In this document: positions 1 through 11,105 of the stretch, piece after piece
Layout of the letters: the number at the start of each line of letters is the position of its first letter
Numbering within the stretch: position 1 is the first letter of the stretch
Assembly: GCF_001634625.1 (NCBI RefSeq)
Contig: NZ_LRSE01000011.1
Location: 45,826-109,825 of the forward strand
DNA from: Croceicoccus bisphenolivorans
GTDB taxonomy: Bacteria > Pseudomonadota > Alphaproteobacteria > Sphingomonadales > Sphingomonadaceae
Reading direction: 5' to 3'
Length of the DNA stretch: 64,000 bases
Program-made: the position numbers and the translations under genes
The notes under the pieces: generated by a model
Seen by the model: only the letters and a program-made list of their open reading frames with translations
What the model was told of the DNA's origin: nothing
Database searches by the model: none

Positions 1-4
1 TCAC

Positions 5-376
5 ATGGAACGAACCGATCCCATCATCCACAATACGGCCGATTGCCTGCGGGTCTCGCGCGTGCTCTCGAGCATCGCCGGGAAGTGGAGTGTGCTCGTT
101 ATCATGCTTCTGCGCGAACAGTCGATGCGTTTCGGGGAGTTGAAGCGCGGCGTCGAGGGTATCTCGCAGCGAATGCTGACTCTGACACTGCGCAATCTCG
201 AGCGCGACGGGCTCGTCACCCGAACGGTCACGCCATCGGTTCCACGCAGGGTAGACTATGAACTGACCGAGTTGGGTCATTCGCTCGCAGAACCGATCGA
301 GGCTGTCGGCCTATGGGCGTTCTGCCACCTGACCCAAATCGAGAATGCACAGACCCTCTATGATGCAAGGGCATAG
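5..376 (+). CDS. HxlR-family transcriptional regulator
   Basis: A 123-residue protein that reads as a complete single winged-helix domain of the HxlR type. Such proteins are small cytosolic DNA-binding regulators, often controlling a neighbouring oxidoreductase or transporter. The segment SSIAGKWSVLVIMLL near residues 22-36 is the hallmark start of HxlR domains, followed by FGELKRGVEGISQRMLTLTLRNLERDGLVTR (recognition helix and wing region), PRRVDYELTELG, and a C-terminal dimerisation helix. The gene converges on the disrupted MFS transporter on the opposite strand. Its own regulon lies outside the window or is unknown. The start codon is only four bases into the window, so its promoter cannot be seen. 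The family is clear; the target is not. Confidence 0.88.
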   Translation: MERTDPIIHNTADCLRVSRVLSSIAGKWSVLVIMLLREQSMRFGELKRGVEGISQRMLTLTLRNLERDGLVTRTVTPSVPRRVDYELTELGHSLAEPIEAVGLWAFCHLTQIENAQTLYDARA

Positions 377-512
377 GTCGGCAAAGGCGCGACTGTCGCC
401 GGTTGAAGTCGACGGCATTTGTTCCAAGGAGGATCGTTGGCATGCCGGCCAGCTTAACGGGTGCCCGATTGCCAGATGTGGAATGGCTGCATTCATTGAA
501 CCTACCCAGGCT

Positions 513-1993
513 TCAGGATGTGGATACACGGGGCATTTGTGCCAGCAGTTGGCGGGAGAACGCGGTCAGCATCGTTCGCACCTCGGGGTGATCCTCCGGC
601 GACCAGCGCTCGACGATCTCTTGCAGCCGGGCGCGGTACTTCGCGGCCATGTGTTCGAAGGTCGCGCGCCCCTCCTCGGTAAGATTCAAGCTCCCGTCCG
701 TCTCGCGCGATGTCATGTTCCGGGACGCAAGGTTCTCAATCAGGCGTGCCACCTCTTCTTCGGAAGCGTCGGCGTCGGCTGTCAGTTCTGTAGCCGGCAT
801 CGAACCGTCACGACGGGCGAGATGCAGGAACATCCACATTTCGTCGGGACGCAAATCTAGCTTCAGACTGGCAGCAATGCGTTCGATCGCTTCCCAGCGA
901 TGTTCATGGCGGGTCACGCGGGCGATGATGACCTCCAGTTCTTCCAGCGACGTGGCCTGGTGGGGCATGGCGAAACTCTCGCCGATATTTTCAGCCCGGG
1001 TGGATTCGCGCAGCTCGATCTCCTGCAGCAGCCAGGTCAAGGCGAAGGCGACCAGCCCGACGGCGGTCGCCGCAACGAAAACCGGATGCAGAGCTGCGAC
1101 GAAGGATTCGAGATAGACGGATCTCATGCCGGGCGGCAGCGCGGCAATGCTGGCAGCATCGGTCGCGGTCGGCAAGGGCTCCCCAGCGGGAAGATGCCCG
1201 GCCAGTTCGCTCGCCAGGCCGGCCGCGAAAATGGCGCCGAAGATCGATACGCCGATCGAGCCGCCGATCGAGCGGAACAGCGTCGCGCCCGAGGTGGCTG
1301 TTCCAAGATCGCGATAGTCGACCGCATTCTGCACCGCGAGCACGAGGACCTGCATCACCATGCCGAGGCCAAGCCCGAGAACGAGTGTGAACGCCGAGGC
1401 GATCCACGTATCGGTATGGACGTCCAGCATGGATAGCAGCCAGAGACCCAAAGTCATGATCGCGGTGCCGAGGATCGGAAAAATGCGATAGCGGCCGGTC
1501 CGGCTGATGATCTGTCCGCTGGCGATGGAGGTGATAAGCACACCGCCCATCATCGGCGTCAGCGCCATACCGGCCTCCGATGGGCTGATGCCTTTCACGA
1601 CCTGGAGATAGACCGGCATGTAGGTGATCGCCCCGAACATCGCCACGCCGACTATGAAACTGACCGATGCGGAGACGACGAAGATACGATTGCGAAAGAG
1701 CAAAGGGGGCAGGATAGGCTCCTTGGCGCGCCCCTCCGCCACGACAAACCGCGATCAGCGCGGCGAGTGCGAGCCCACCCATGGCAATGCTCGCCGGCGA
1801 TGACCAGGCGAGCGTATGTCCGCCAAGGCTCGCCAGCAGCACCAGGGAGGTCAGCAGGACTGCGAGCAGGACGGCGCCGGCATAGTCGATCTCGGGCGAA
1901 CGGCGCTCGGCCGGAGCGGTGAAGACCAGGGCGATTACCGCAAGGGCGATCAGGCCGAGCGGAAGATTGATGTAGAAAATCCAGCGCCAGTTA
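513..1993 (-). pseudogene. 3' part of disrupted MFS (DHA2-type) efflux gene with C-terminal MarR-like domain
   Basis: This is the downstream part of a drug:H+ antiporter gene whose 5' part lies at 2843-3366. It resumes at WRWIFYINLPLGLIAL, the conserved end of TM6 region of DHA2 transporters, exactly at the right side of the insertion sequence. The frame continues correctly to about 1743, where one base too many (or two too few) in a TTT run shifts reading; the rest (513-1742) is in another frame and encodes the last membrane helices. After the last helix there are roughly 150 residues resembling a MarR-type winged helix (a DEMWMFLHLARR segment, a long helix, then SLNLTEEGRATFEHM). Such MFS-MarR fusions are known in proteobacteria. 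Both lesions would stop production of a full transporter. Confidence 0.8.
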
Positions 1994-2069
1994 GGGTCCG
2001 GACCCATAAACGGGATTCACACCGGCGCTGCAATGTGATTCACGTGCCTCCAGCGAGGAGGCTTGGTGA

Positions 2070-3676
<1,607 letters not shown>

Positions 3677-4282
3677 CTAGCGCCCCGGCCAAAGCGCAAG
3701 CGCAATTTGCGAAATGCTTTCCAGATCTTCACGGCTTGCACCGGCGCTGGCCTGGACAGCCAGACCGTGGAGCAAAGCGAACAGATACCTCGTTATAGCT
3801 TCCGCCTCGACTTCTGCAGCAAATTCGCCATTGTCGATTGCTCGCTGAAACTTGTCGGCGACCGCCGAGTAAGCAGATCGCGCAAAAACGCAGCCTTTCT
3901 CAGCTCTTGGCGGCTGCTCGCCTTTAAATCCCACCACGGTGTTGACGTAAAGACAACCACGGCACTCGCCTGTTGTATTGTCAATTGTCCCTTCAATCAG
4001 CCGTTGCGCCACATCCCGCGCCGTGGACGCGTCAAGCGCCCGCCTGACATAGGCTAGTTTCTCTTTTTCATAGAGGTCAAAAGCCCGCTCGAAGAGCTCT
4101 TCTTTGTTACCAAATGCAGCATATAGGCTGGGCTTGGTGATGCCCATTGCTTCGATCAACTCCGTCAGCGAAGCCGCTTCGTATCCCCTCAACCAAAAGA
4201 CACGGAGCGCTGACCCGAGCGCTTGGTCCAAATCGAACTCGCGAGGCCGTCCCCTTCGTTCAGCGGAGCAAGGAGTATTCAT
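3677..4282 (-). CDS. TetR/AcrR-family transcriptional repressor
   Basis: A 201-residue cytosolic repressor. The N-terminal HTH is clear: GRPREFDLDQALGSALRVFW, then GYEAASLTELIEAMGITKPSLYAAFGNKEELFERAFDLY (helices 2-4, residues about 30-65). The ligand-binding part has GTIDNTTGECRGCLYVNTVVGF and a Cys-rich CRGC that is common in one TetR subgroup related to regulators of oxidoreductases and efflux pumps. The start ATG (4280-4282) directly follows an inverted repeat at 4288-4327 that may be its operator. It lies downstream of, and in the same orientation as, the mexGHI-opmD-like operon; it may control the MFS gene, itself, or the pump, which cannot be decided from sequence. Confidence 0.87.
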   Translation of the reverse strand: MNTPCSAERRGRPREFDLDQALGSALRVFWLRGYEAASLTELIEAMGITKPSLYAAFGNKEELFERAFDLYEKEKLAYVRRALDASTARDVAQRLIEGTIDNTTGECRGCLYVNTVVGFKGEQPPRAEKGCVFARSAYSAVADKFQRAIDNGEFAAEVEAEAITRYLFALLHGLAVQASAGASREDLESISQIALALWPGR

Positions 4283-4287
4283 ACTGC

Positions 4288-4327
4288 TAGGGCATATCGC
4301 AAAAGAAGCGCGGGCACGGATGCCCTA
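4288..4327. promoter_or_regulatory. Inverted repeat upstream of tetR-like gene
   Basis: Perfect 8-bp arms TAGGGCAT (4288-4295) and ATGCCCTA (4320-4327) separated by 24 bp, beginning six bases before the repressor start codon. The position suits autoregulation by the TetR protein, but the spacing is longer than for a typical TetR dimer site, so it may instead be an RNA stem in the leader. Confidence 0.35.
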
Positions 4328-4428
4328 ATCGCCTAGAATAAGAGCATCTTTTTTCAGTATTAGAAAGGTGCTTGCGCAAAACAACGCCTCCACAATTTTA
4401 CCACGTATATCGGCGATGGATGTTGAAT

Positions 4429-5877
4429 TCACTCAATGCCGCCGTTCGCAGCCAGTTCGCTGGATTGCTGCCATCCTCCGCCCAGCGCTTTGAACAGATC
4501 CACCCTGGCTGACGACAGGCGCTGCAAGGAAGCCGAATACGCCGCTCGAGACTGAATTAGGTCGCTCTGGGCCACCAGCACGTCGAGCAAGCCGACCGAA
4601 CCGGCGCGGTAGCGGAGATCGGCGAACTCATATGCCTTGTTCGATCGCTCACGCGCCTCTTCCAGCGAAGCGAGGCGTTGCTGCTCGTTCGCCACATTGG
4701 TGAGCGCCTGCTCCACGTCCCGCAGAGCGGCGAGAACGCGCCCGTCAAAGCGTGCGAGTGCGGCCTCCTGCTCGGCCTCTGCCAGGCGTATTCTGGCCCG
4801 TGCGACTGAAAGATTGGGAAAGTTCCAGGAGATGAGCGGGCCCAGCGAGAAGGAAAACGAGTCCTCTCCCTCGATGGCATTGCTACCGAAGAAATTGCCC
4901 GAGCCGCCCAAGCTGATCGTGGGGTAGAGATCGGCCATGGCTACGCCGATCCGCGCCGTGTCGGCCGCCAGTTCGCGCTCGGCCTGGCGAATGTCGGGCC
5001 GGCGACGCAGCAGGGCGGTGCCGTCGCCGATAGGCAGGGCGGCAACCAGCTCGGGCGGCACGGCGCATTTGCGCGCGGACCCGGGCACCTCGTCGGGCGT
5101 CGTACCAAGCAGCGCGGCGAGTTCGAACAGCGCCACCTGGCGCTGCGCCTGGAGAGCCGGGATGTCGGCGCGGGCGCTGGCCGCCGCCGCCCCGGCCCTC
5201 TCGACATCGAGCAGGCCTACCGAGCCAGCCCGTTCGAGCGCCTCGATCAGACGCAGGCTATCGAGGCTCGTCTGGTACGATTGGCGTGCCACATCGAGCG
5301 CGTAGGCATAAGCGCAGGCGTTGAGATAGCTGCGCGTCGTTTCGGCCGCGACCGTCACCCGCACCGAATCGCGAGCCGCTTCCACGGCCTGCGCGTCGGC
5401 GAGCGCGGCGCGGATGGTCTGCGTGACCCGGCCGAAGAGGTCGACCTCGTAGGAGACGCCCAGCGCGGCATTGGCGGACAGGTCCGCATCGCCCGGCGTG
5501 GCGCCACCGAAGCCCTGACCGGCGCCGCCCTGGACCGCATCTCCGTATGAGATTCCACCGCTCGTCGTGGTGGACGGCAGCCGGCCTGCGCGCGCTTCCT
5601 GCAGGACCGCCATCGCCGCTTCCAGATTGGCGGCCGCGACCCGCAGGTCGGTATTGGCGGCCAGCGCGCGTTCGACAAGCGCGTCGAGATCGGGATCTCC
5701 ATAAAGCTGCCACCAATCGTCGGGCACCGGAACGGTGGGGTCGAACGCAACGGACCGCGTGGTGAAATCTTCCCCTTGCGCGATCGGAACGGAGGGAACC
5801 TCGTAATCGGGGCCCATGGTTGTGCAGGCGGCCAGAAGCAGCGGCATGGCGGCAGACAGAACGGCTTTGCTACGCAT
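4429..5877 (-). CDS. RND efflux outer-membrane factor, OpmD/NodT family lipoprotein
   Basis: Outer-membrane channel of a tripartite efflux pump. The start chosen is the ATG at 5877, giving 482 residues with a lipoprotein signal (MRSKAVLSAAMPLLLAAC, lipobox LAAC, cleavage before Cys18); a longer frame upstream lies inside the RND gene. The mature part is a standard two-repeat OEP/TolC-like protein: YEVPSVP near the N-terminus, DDWWQLYGDPDLDALVERAL, LGVSYEVDLFGRV, RRRPDIRQAERELAA and YRAGSVGLLDVLVAQSDLI. The start overlaps the RND pump stop by eight bases, so the gene is translationally coupled and last in the mexG-H-I-opmD-like operon. Confidence 0.9.
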   Translation of the reverse strand: MRSKAVLSAAMPLLLAACTTMGPDYEVPSVPIAQGEDFTTRSVAFDPTVPVPDDWWQLYGDPDLDALVERALAANTDLRVAAANLEAAMAVLQEARAGRLPSTTTSGGISYGDAVQGGAGQGFGGATPGDADLSANAALGVSYEVDLFGRVTQTIRAALADAQAVEAARDSVRVTVAAETTRSYLNACAYAYALDVARQSYQTSLDSLRLIEALERAGSVGLLDVERAGAAAASARADIPALQAQRQVALFELAALLGTTPDEVPGSARKCAVPPELVAALPIGDGTALLRRRPDIRQAERELAADTARIGVAMADLYPTISLGGSGNFFGSNAIEGEDSFSFSLGPLISWNFPNLSVARARIRLAEAEQEAALARFDGRVLAALRDVEQALTNVANEQQRLASLEEARERSNKAYEFADLRYRAGSVGLLDVLVAQSDLIQSRAAYSASLQRLSSARVDLFKALGGGWQQSSELAANGGIE

Positions 5878-8800
5878 GGGCGAGATCTCCCGCGGGCGCT
5901 TCGCCGGCCTCGGCACGCGGTGGCCTGGCGCGGTGATCGGCCGCAATCAGCGTGTAGAAGGTGGGCAGGACGAACAGCGTGAACAATGTGCCCACCAGCA
6001 GCCCCATGACCACGACGATGCCGATGGCGAACCGGCTTGCCGCGCCCGCTCCCGCCGCGAAGAGCAGCGGGATAAGGCCCGATACCATCGCCGCGGTGGT
6101 CATCAGGATCGGGCGCATTCGGACGGCGGCGCTGTGGCGGATCGCGTCCGTGCGGCTCCAGCCTTCATGCTTCTGCATGTCGTTGGCGAAGGAGACCATC
6201 AGGATGCCGTGCTTCGAAATCAGCCCTATCAGCGTCACCAGCCCGATCTGCGTATAGATGTTGATCGTTGTGAAGCCGAGATAGAGCGGCACCAGCGCCC
6301 CGCAGATCGCCAGCGGCACCGTTACGAGGATCACCAGCGGATCGCGGAAGCTCTCGAACTGCACGGCCAGCACCAGGAAGATGACGACCAGCGCGAAGCC
6401 GAAGGCGATCATCAGCCTGTTGCCCTCGTTCACGTATTGCCGGCTGTTCGACAGCCAGTCGACCGTCATCCCCGGCGGCAAGGGCTGGCTCTGCAGGAAC
6501 TCGACCGCCTGCCCCATGGTGACGCCCGGCGCGAGTACGGCCGAGAGCGTTGCCGAGTTCATCTGGTTGAATTGCGGCAACATGTTGGGCTGCGGGCGAA
6601 CCTCGACATCGACCACGGTGGAGAGCGGCAACAGGTCGCCCGAAGCGCTCTCGACATAATACTGGCCGAGATCGGTGGGATCGATGCGCTGATCCTGCGG
6701 CACCTGAGTGATAACGTCGTACGACCTGTCGAACCAGTTGAACCGGTTGACGTAATTCTCGCCCACGAGCAGCGCCAGCGTGCTGGCGATCTCCGACATG
6801 GAAACGCCCAGCTCGCCGGCCATGTCCCTGTCGATGATGATATGCGCCTCGGAACTGTCGAAAGCGAGGTCGCTGTCGACGAAGGAGAACAGGCCGCTGC
6901 CCCAGGCCGCGCCCTCGAGGCCCTGTAGCGTCTCGTAGATCTGCGGGAAACCCTCGGGCGAGCGGATGACCATCTGCACCGGCAGCCCGCCGCTGCCCGC
7001 GGGCAGGGGGCTGTCCTGGAAGGCGGTGGCATACACCCCGGTCACCGAAGAGGCGGCACCGGCGAGTTCGGCCTGGATCTCGTCCGCGCCGCGCTCGCGT
7101 TCGGCCCAGTCGGTCAGCACGACGCCGCCGAACCCGCCCGTGGCGTTGTTGCTGCCGCCGACCGAGAAGAAGGTGTTCTCGAACTCGGGCAGGCTCTGCA
7201 TGATCCGGTCCACCTGCGCGCTGAAGCGGCTGGTGTAATCAACGCTCGCATATTGCGGCGCCGTGGTCTGGACGAAGACGTATCCCATGTCTTCCTGCGG
7301 GGCGAGTTCGCGCTGCGACCCGGTGAACAGGACAACTATCGTCGCCAGCACGGTCACGCCCACCACCAGCACGGCGGCGCGCGCGGCCAGGGTGCGGTCG
7401 AGCGCCTTGACGTAGCGCGCGGTGAGGGCGTTCATGGTGCGCTCCACGCCCTTCGACAGCCGGCCCTCGCCGATCTTCGAATGCAGCAGCTTGCCGCTCA
7501 TCATCGGCGACAGCGTGAGCGCCACCACGCCGGAGACGATCACCGAGCCGGCCAGCGTGAAGGCGAATTCCTGGAACAGCGCCCCGGTCAGGCCGCCCAT
7601 CAGGCCGATCGGCGCATAGACCGCGGCGAGCGTAATGGTCATGGCGATGACCGGCCCGATGATCTCGCGCGCGCCGATCAGCGCCGCCTCGAACGGGCTC
7701 TTGCCCTCCTCGATATGCCGATGGATGTTCTCGACCACCACAATCGCGTCGTCCACCACCAGACCGATGGCGAGCACCATGGCCAGCAGCGTGAGCAGGT
7801 TGATCGAGAAGCCGAACATATACATCAGCGCCGCCGTGCCCAGCAGCGAGAGCGGGATGGTGACGATCGGGATGATCACCGCGCGCAAGCTGCCCAGGAA
7901 CAGGAAGATGACGACGATGACGATGATCACCGCCTCGAGCAGCGTGTGCTCGACCTCCTCGATCGAGGCCTCGACGAACTGGGCGCGGTCGAAGACGCTG
8001 ATCACTTCCACGCCGGCCGGCGCGGATTCGCGGATTTCGGGCAGCAGGTCCTTGACCGCCTCGACGATCTCCAGCGGATTGCCGTCGGGCGTGGGCGAGA
8101 TCGCCAGCGAAACCGCCCTGGTGCCCGAAGAAAGCGCCATGGCATCGTAATTCTGCCCGCCGAGTTCCACGGTCGCCACGTCCGCGAGCCTGACCACGCC
8201 GGCATCGCCTTCCTTCAGCACCATGCGGCGGAAGGAGTCGACGTCGCGCAGATCGGTGCCCGCCGTGATGTTGACCGCGGTGCTGGCGCCGCGCAATTGC
8301 CCGGGCGAGGCCTGCACGTTGTTCGCGCGCAGGGCCGCGGCCACGTCGTCGGCGGTCAGGCCCCTGGCGGTCAGCCTGTTCGGATCGAGCCAGATGCGCA
8401 TGGCCGGGGATGCCGCGCCCTCGATCTGCGCCGAAGCCACGCCGGGAACCGAGGTGATCAGCGGCTGCGCGATGCGGGTGGCGAAATCCACCAACTGCGG
8501 CGGCGGCAGCGTGTCGCTGGTAAAGTGGATGTACTGAATGGCCGAGGCGCCATCGGTGATCTTGGTGATCACCGGATCGGTCACGCCCTCCGGAAGCCGG
8601 TACTGGACCTGTTGGACCTTGGACAGGATCTCGGTCATCGAGCGGTCGGCATCGGCATTGAGCACCAGCTTCGCCGAAATGCGGCTCTGACCCTGCAGCG
8701 ATGTGGAGGTGATGTATTCGATACCGCTCGCGGTGGCGATCGCCTGCGAGATGGGCGTCGTCACGAAGCCCTGCATCACGTCCTGCGTGGCGCCTGGAAA

Positions 8801-8953
8801 CGAGGTGTTGATGGTGATCGTCGCGCTTTCCATCTGCGGATATTGCCGGATCGGCAGGACGAACACCGCGCTCAGGCCCACGAGCAGGATCATGAGGCTG
8901 ACGACGATCGCCAGGATCGGGCTGCGGATGAAACGGTCGGTAAAGCGCATCAC
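5870..8953 (-). CDS. RND multidrug transporter, HAE-1 family (MexI-like)
   Basis: Inner-membrane proton-driven pump of 1027 residues, the usual length of the family. The N-terminus FIRSPILAIVVSLMILLVGLSAVFVLPIRQYP is the first helix; the first periplasmic loop follows; the proton relay GLVVDDAIVVVEN carries adjacent Asp401 and Asp402; the second half repeats the fold, ending with FAIGIVVVMGLLVGTLFTLFVLPTFY. It lies between the adaptor gene (ATGA overlap at 8950-8953) and the outer-membrane gene (8-bp overlap). Adjacent mexG-like and soxR genes point to a MexGHI-OpmD-type pump, which in Pseudomonas exports redox-active phenazine-type compounds; the substrate here is unknown. Confidence 0.92.
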   Translation of the reverse strand: MMRFTDRFIRSPILAIVVSLMILLVGLSAVFVLPIRQYPQMESATITINTSFPGATQDVMQGFVTTPISQAIATASGIEYITSTSLQGQSRISAKLVLNADADRSMTEILSKVQQVQYRLPEGVTDPVITKITDGASAIQYIHFTSDTLPPPQLVDFATRIAQPLITSVPGVASAQIEGAASPAMRIWLDPNRLTARGLTADDVAAALRANNVQASPGQLRGASTAVNITAGTDLRDVDSFRRMVLKEGDAGVVRLADVATVELGGQNYDAMALSSGTRAVSLAISPTPDGNPLEIVEAVKDLLPEIRESAPAGVEVISVFDRAQFVEASIEEVEHTLLEAVIIVIVVIFLFLGSLRAVIIPIVTIPLSLLGTAALMYMFGFSINLLTLLAMVLAIGLVVDDAIVVVENIHRHIEEGKSPFEAALIGAREIIGPVIAMTITLAAVYAPIGLMGGLTGALFQEFAFTLAGSVIVSGVVALTLSPMMSGKLLHSKIGEGRLSKGVERTMNALTARYVKALDRTLAARAAVLVVGVTVLATIVVLFTGSQRELAPQEDMGYVFVQTTAPQYASVDYTSRFSAQVDRIMQSLPEFENTFFSVGGSNNATGGFGGVVLTDWAERERGADEIQAELAGAASSVTGVYATAFQDSPLPAGSGGLPVQMVIRSPEGFPQIYETLQGLEGAAWGSGLFSFVDSDLAFDSSEAHIIIDRDMAGELGVSMSEIASTLALLVGENYVNRFNWFDRSYDVITQVPQDQRIDPTDLGQYYVESASGDLLPLSTVVDVEVRPQPNMLPQFNQMNSATLSAVLAPGVTMGQAVEFLQSQPLPPGMTVDWLSNSRQYVNEGNRLMIAFGFALVVIFLVLAVQFESFRDPLVILVTVPLAICGALVPLYLGFTTINIYTQIGLVTLIGLISKHGILMVSFANDMQKHEGWSRTDAIRHSAAVRMRPILMTTAAMVSGLIPLLFAAGAGAASRFAIGIVVVMGLLVGTLFTLFVLPTFYTLIAADHRARPPRAEAGEAPAGDLAHA

Positions 8954-10110
8954 AGGGTCTCCGGCTGAGCGAGTTCAGCCACTTGCACCGGCGCCCCCGG
9001 CTGCACGCGGAGCTGGCCTTCGGTAATGATGACGTCGCCTGCCGCGATGCCGCTCTCAACGATCGTGAATTCGCCGATCCGCCGCCCTGTCTGCACCGGC
9101 ACGATCTCGGCCTGACCCTGTTGGTGCGCATCCTCTCCGCGGATAACGATCACGCTGTTCCCCTGCGCCGAGGTCTGGATCGCGGTGGCGGGCACGACGA
9201 TGGCGCCCTCCTGCGGCGGCAGGACGAGCGAGGCCGTCACATACATTCCGGGACGCAGCGCATGATCGGGGTTGGAAAGCCGCGCCTGCACGCGGACATT
9301 GCGCGTGTCCTCGTCGACCTGCGGCTCGATCGAGCTGACGCGGGCGGTGAAACTCGTGTCGGGATAAGCGTCGGTTTCGACGCGCACTGTGCGGCCGGGC
9401 TCGAGCAGGCGCAAATCCTGCTGCGGGACGGTGAAATCGACATACAGCGTGCCCAAAGCGGTCAGCGTCGCGATCGGCTCGCCGGCATTCAGATATTGCC
9501 CCGGATCGACCTGCCTGATTCCGAGCCTGCCGGCGAAGGGCGCGCGGACCTGCAACTGGCGGATGCGCGCCTCAAGCTGTGCAATCTCCGCCTCGGCCTG
9601 CTGCAATTGCGACCGCCGCTCCTCAAGCAGTTCGCGCGGCTCGGCTCCGGTGGGAGCGAGTTCCTCTGAACGCTGGACCTGCAGTCGGGCGAAGTCCGCC
9701 CGCGCCCGAGCCGCCTCGAGATCGGCGCGCAAGGGCGCATCGTAAAGCTGCACCAGCAGCTCTCCTTCGCTGACATACTCGCCTGCATCGAAGCGGATTG
9801 CGGAAACGCGACCGGAGACTTCGGGAGCTAGCATGACTTCGCGCACGGCGCTCAGGCTGCCGACGGCTTCGAGCGAAACGGGGGCGTCTCGCGGTTCGAC
9901 GATCATCGCCGCCACCTGCGTCGCCTGCGGAGGCGGAGCCTCTGCCGAGCCTGTGCGCGAGGCGCGCCATGCGAACAGCCCGGCCAGGATGATCGCCAGG
10001 ATCAGGACCGTCAGGATCAGCGTGCGCCGGGACGTGGACTTGTCTTGCTCTTCTTCGTCCCAGTCCTTGAAGGTCGCGTCCGGGTCGTTCGTGGTGTTCA
10101 TATCGTTCAC
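8950..10110 (-). CDS. RND efflux periplasmic adaptor (MexH-like)
   Basis: Membrane-fusion protein of about 386 residues that links the RND pump to the outer-membrane channel. A cytosolic charged leader is followed by one helix (LILTVLILAIILAGLFAWRA, residues about 30-49), then the barrel-sandwich half motif VGSLSAVREVMLAPEVSGRVSAI, an alpha hairpin rich in Glu/Arg/Gln, and the returning half-motif VRAPFAGRLGIRQVDPGQYL. The start is GTG at 10110, overlapping the stop of mexG in GTGA; an ATG at 10101 is an alternative. Both ends overlap neighbours, so the operon is tightly coupled. Confidence 0.9.
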   Translation of the reverse strand: MNDMNTTNDPDATFKDWDEEEQDKSTSRRTLILTVLILAIILAGLFAWRASRTGSAEAPPPQATQVAAMIVEPRDAPVSLEAVGSLSAVREVMLAPEVSGRVSAIRFDAGEYVSEGELLVQLYDAPLRADLEAARARADFARLQVQRSEELAPTGAEPRELLEERRSQLQQAEAEIAQLEARIRQLQVRAPFAGRLGIRQVDPGQYLNAGEPIATLTALGTLYVDFTVPQQDLRLLEPGRTVRVETDAYPDTSFTARVSSIEPQVDEDTRNVRVQARLSNPDHALRPGMYVTASLVLPPQEGAIVVPATAIQTSAQGNSVIVIRGEDAHQQGQAEIVPVQTGRRIGEFTIVESGIAAGDVIITEGQLRVQPGAPVQVAELAQPETL

Positions 10111-10478
10111 TGGCTGTATTCCTTCAGGCGAACCGGCTGGGCGCGGCGCGAAAGAGCGACGACGCCGGCAAGCGCCGCCAGCACTGCGAGCGGGGCAAGA
10201 GCGTGCAGAAGTTCGCTGTGAAAAAGCAGGGTCGCGAGCGCGCCGAGCATCACAAGTGTGCCGATGCCGACACCCGCCATTCGGGTGCGCGAGGAAACCA
10301 GCAAGCCCGCGGTGACGAGTTCAAGCGAGCCGGTGACGGTGGGAAACCAGCCGGGATACCCCCAACGCACATAATCCGCCGAAATCTCGGCGGACGGAAC
10401 GAGATTCACGAACCCTCCGAGCAGAAAGAAGAGAGCAAGTGCTAGGGCGAGAAGGCGTGGCCAAGCGATCCTCCTCAT
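10107..10478 (-). CDS. DoxX-like small membrane protein (MexG-like)
   Basis: A 123-residue protein with four hydrophobic helices, starting at MRRIAWPRLLALALALFFLLGG; the start ATG at 10478 has a strong AGGAGG-type ribosome site, and a longer upstream frame would be non-hydrophobic. The segment PSAEISADYVRWGYPGWFPTVTGSLEL is typical of DoxX-like proteins. In MexGHI-OpmD, the first protein MexG is a DoxX-family membrane protein reported to bind redox-active ligands and act with the pump. The gene is first in the operon, directly facing soxR across a SoxR box. Confidence 0.78.
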   Translation of the reverse strand: MRRIAWPRLLALALALFFLLGGFVNLVPSAEISADYVRWGYPGWFPTVTGSLELVTAGLLVSSRTRMAGVGIGTLVMLGALATLLFHSELLHALAPLAVLAALAGVVALSRRAQPVRLKEYSQ

Positions 10479-10625
10479 GCCCAACCTCCTTCCTGTCGAA
10501 CCGGGTCGGAGAAAAGGCGCATCCGGGAAGCCCGGACCTGATGGCAATACGAGAACATGTCGGCTCCTGCTGGCTGATCGCCCTGAAGGCACGCCTGGTT
10601 GAAAGTGTCCGACAGGGCTACTACA

Positions 10626-10645
10626 ACCTCAACCATAGTTAAGGT
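10626..10645. promoter_or_regulatory. SoxR box between soxR and the mexG-like operon
   Basis: A 20-bp dyad, ACCTCAA-N6-TTAAGGT, with six of seven paired positions. This closely matches the known SoxR box (ACCTCAAGTTAACTTGAGGT type). It lies in the divergent intergenic region, 13 bp before the soxR start codon and about 150 bp upstream of mexG, so it could control either or both. Confidence 0.7.
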
Positions 10646-10658
10646 CAAGAGGTATTTT

Positions 10659-11105
10659 GTGGCGATTACCAGCGAACAGGTTCTTACGGTGGGCGAGGTG
10701 GCTCGAAGAAGCGGCGTGCCCGTGTCGACGATCCACTTTTACGAGCGAAAGGGGCTGGTTGCAGGCTGGCGGACCTCCGGCAACCAGCGTCGCTATCACC
10801 GCCGAATTCTTCGCCGGATAGCTATCATCAGGATTGCGCAGCGCGCGGGCATTCCGCTTGCCACGGTGAAAAAGCATCTCGACAAGAGAGCTACGGAGCC
10901 GATCACCGCAGCACAATGGCGGGAGCTGAGCGAAGCCTGGAGTGCCGAACTGAACGAGCGCATCGATAGCCTTGTCCAGCTGCGCGACCAGTTGGAAGGC
11001 TGCATTGGCTGCGGCTGCCTTTCGCTGGCAGAATGCCCCCTGCGCAATCCCGAAGATGAACTCGCACGACAGGGGTCGGGTGCGCATCTGCTTGTTTCCG
11101 AGTAA
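10659..11105 (+). CDS. soxR: Redox-sensitive transcriptional activator SoxR
   Basis: MerR-family iron-sulfur regulator of 148 residues. The HTH (LTVGEVARRSGVPVSTIHFYERKGLV) is at residues 8-33, followed by a dimerisation helix and the [2Fe-2S] ligand motif C-x2-C-x-C-x5-C in CIGCGCLSLAECPLRNP near the C-terminus, which is diagnostic for SoxR. The GTG at 10659 is preferred because it follows an AGAGGT ribosome site and gives normal SoxR length; an upstream TTG would place the SoxR box inside the coding region. In non-enteric bacteria SoxR senses redox-cycling compounds directly and switches on efflux genes such as mexGHI-opmD, matching this arrangement. Confidence 0.93.
   Translation: MAITSEQVLTVGEVARRSGVPVSTIHFYERKGLVAGWRTSGNQRRYHRRILRRIAIIRIAQRAGIPLATVKKHLDKRATEPITAAQWRELSEAWSAELNERIDSLVQLRDQLEGCIGCGCLSLAECPLRNPEDELARQGSGAHLLVSE

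Noticed and set aside
5816..6928. 370-codon open frame on the plus strand
   Set aside because: Antisense to the outer-membrane factor and RND genes.
7253..8968. 571-codon open frame on the plus strand
   Set aside because: Fully antisense to the RND pump gene; Arg/His/Asp-rich composition typical of a shadow frame in GC-rich DNA and no domain.
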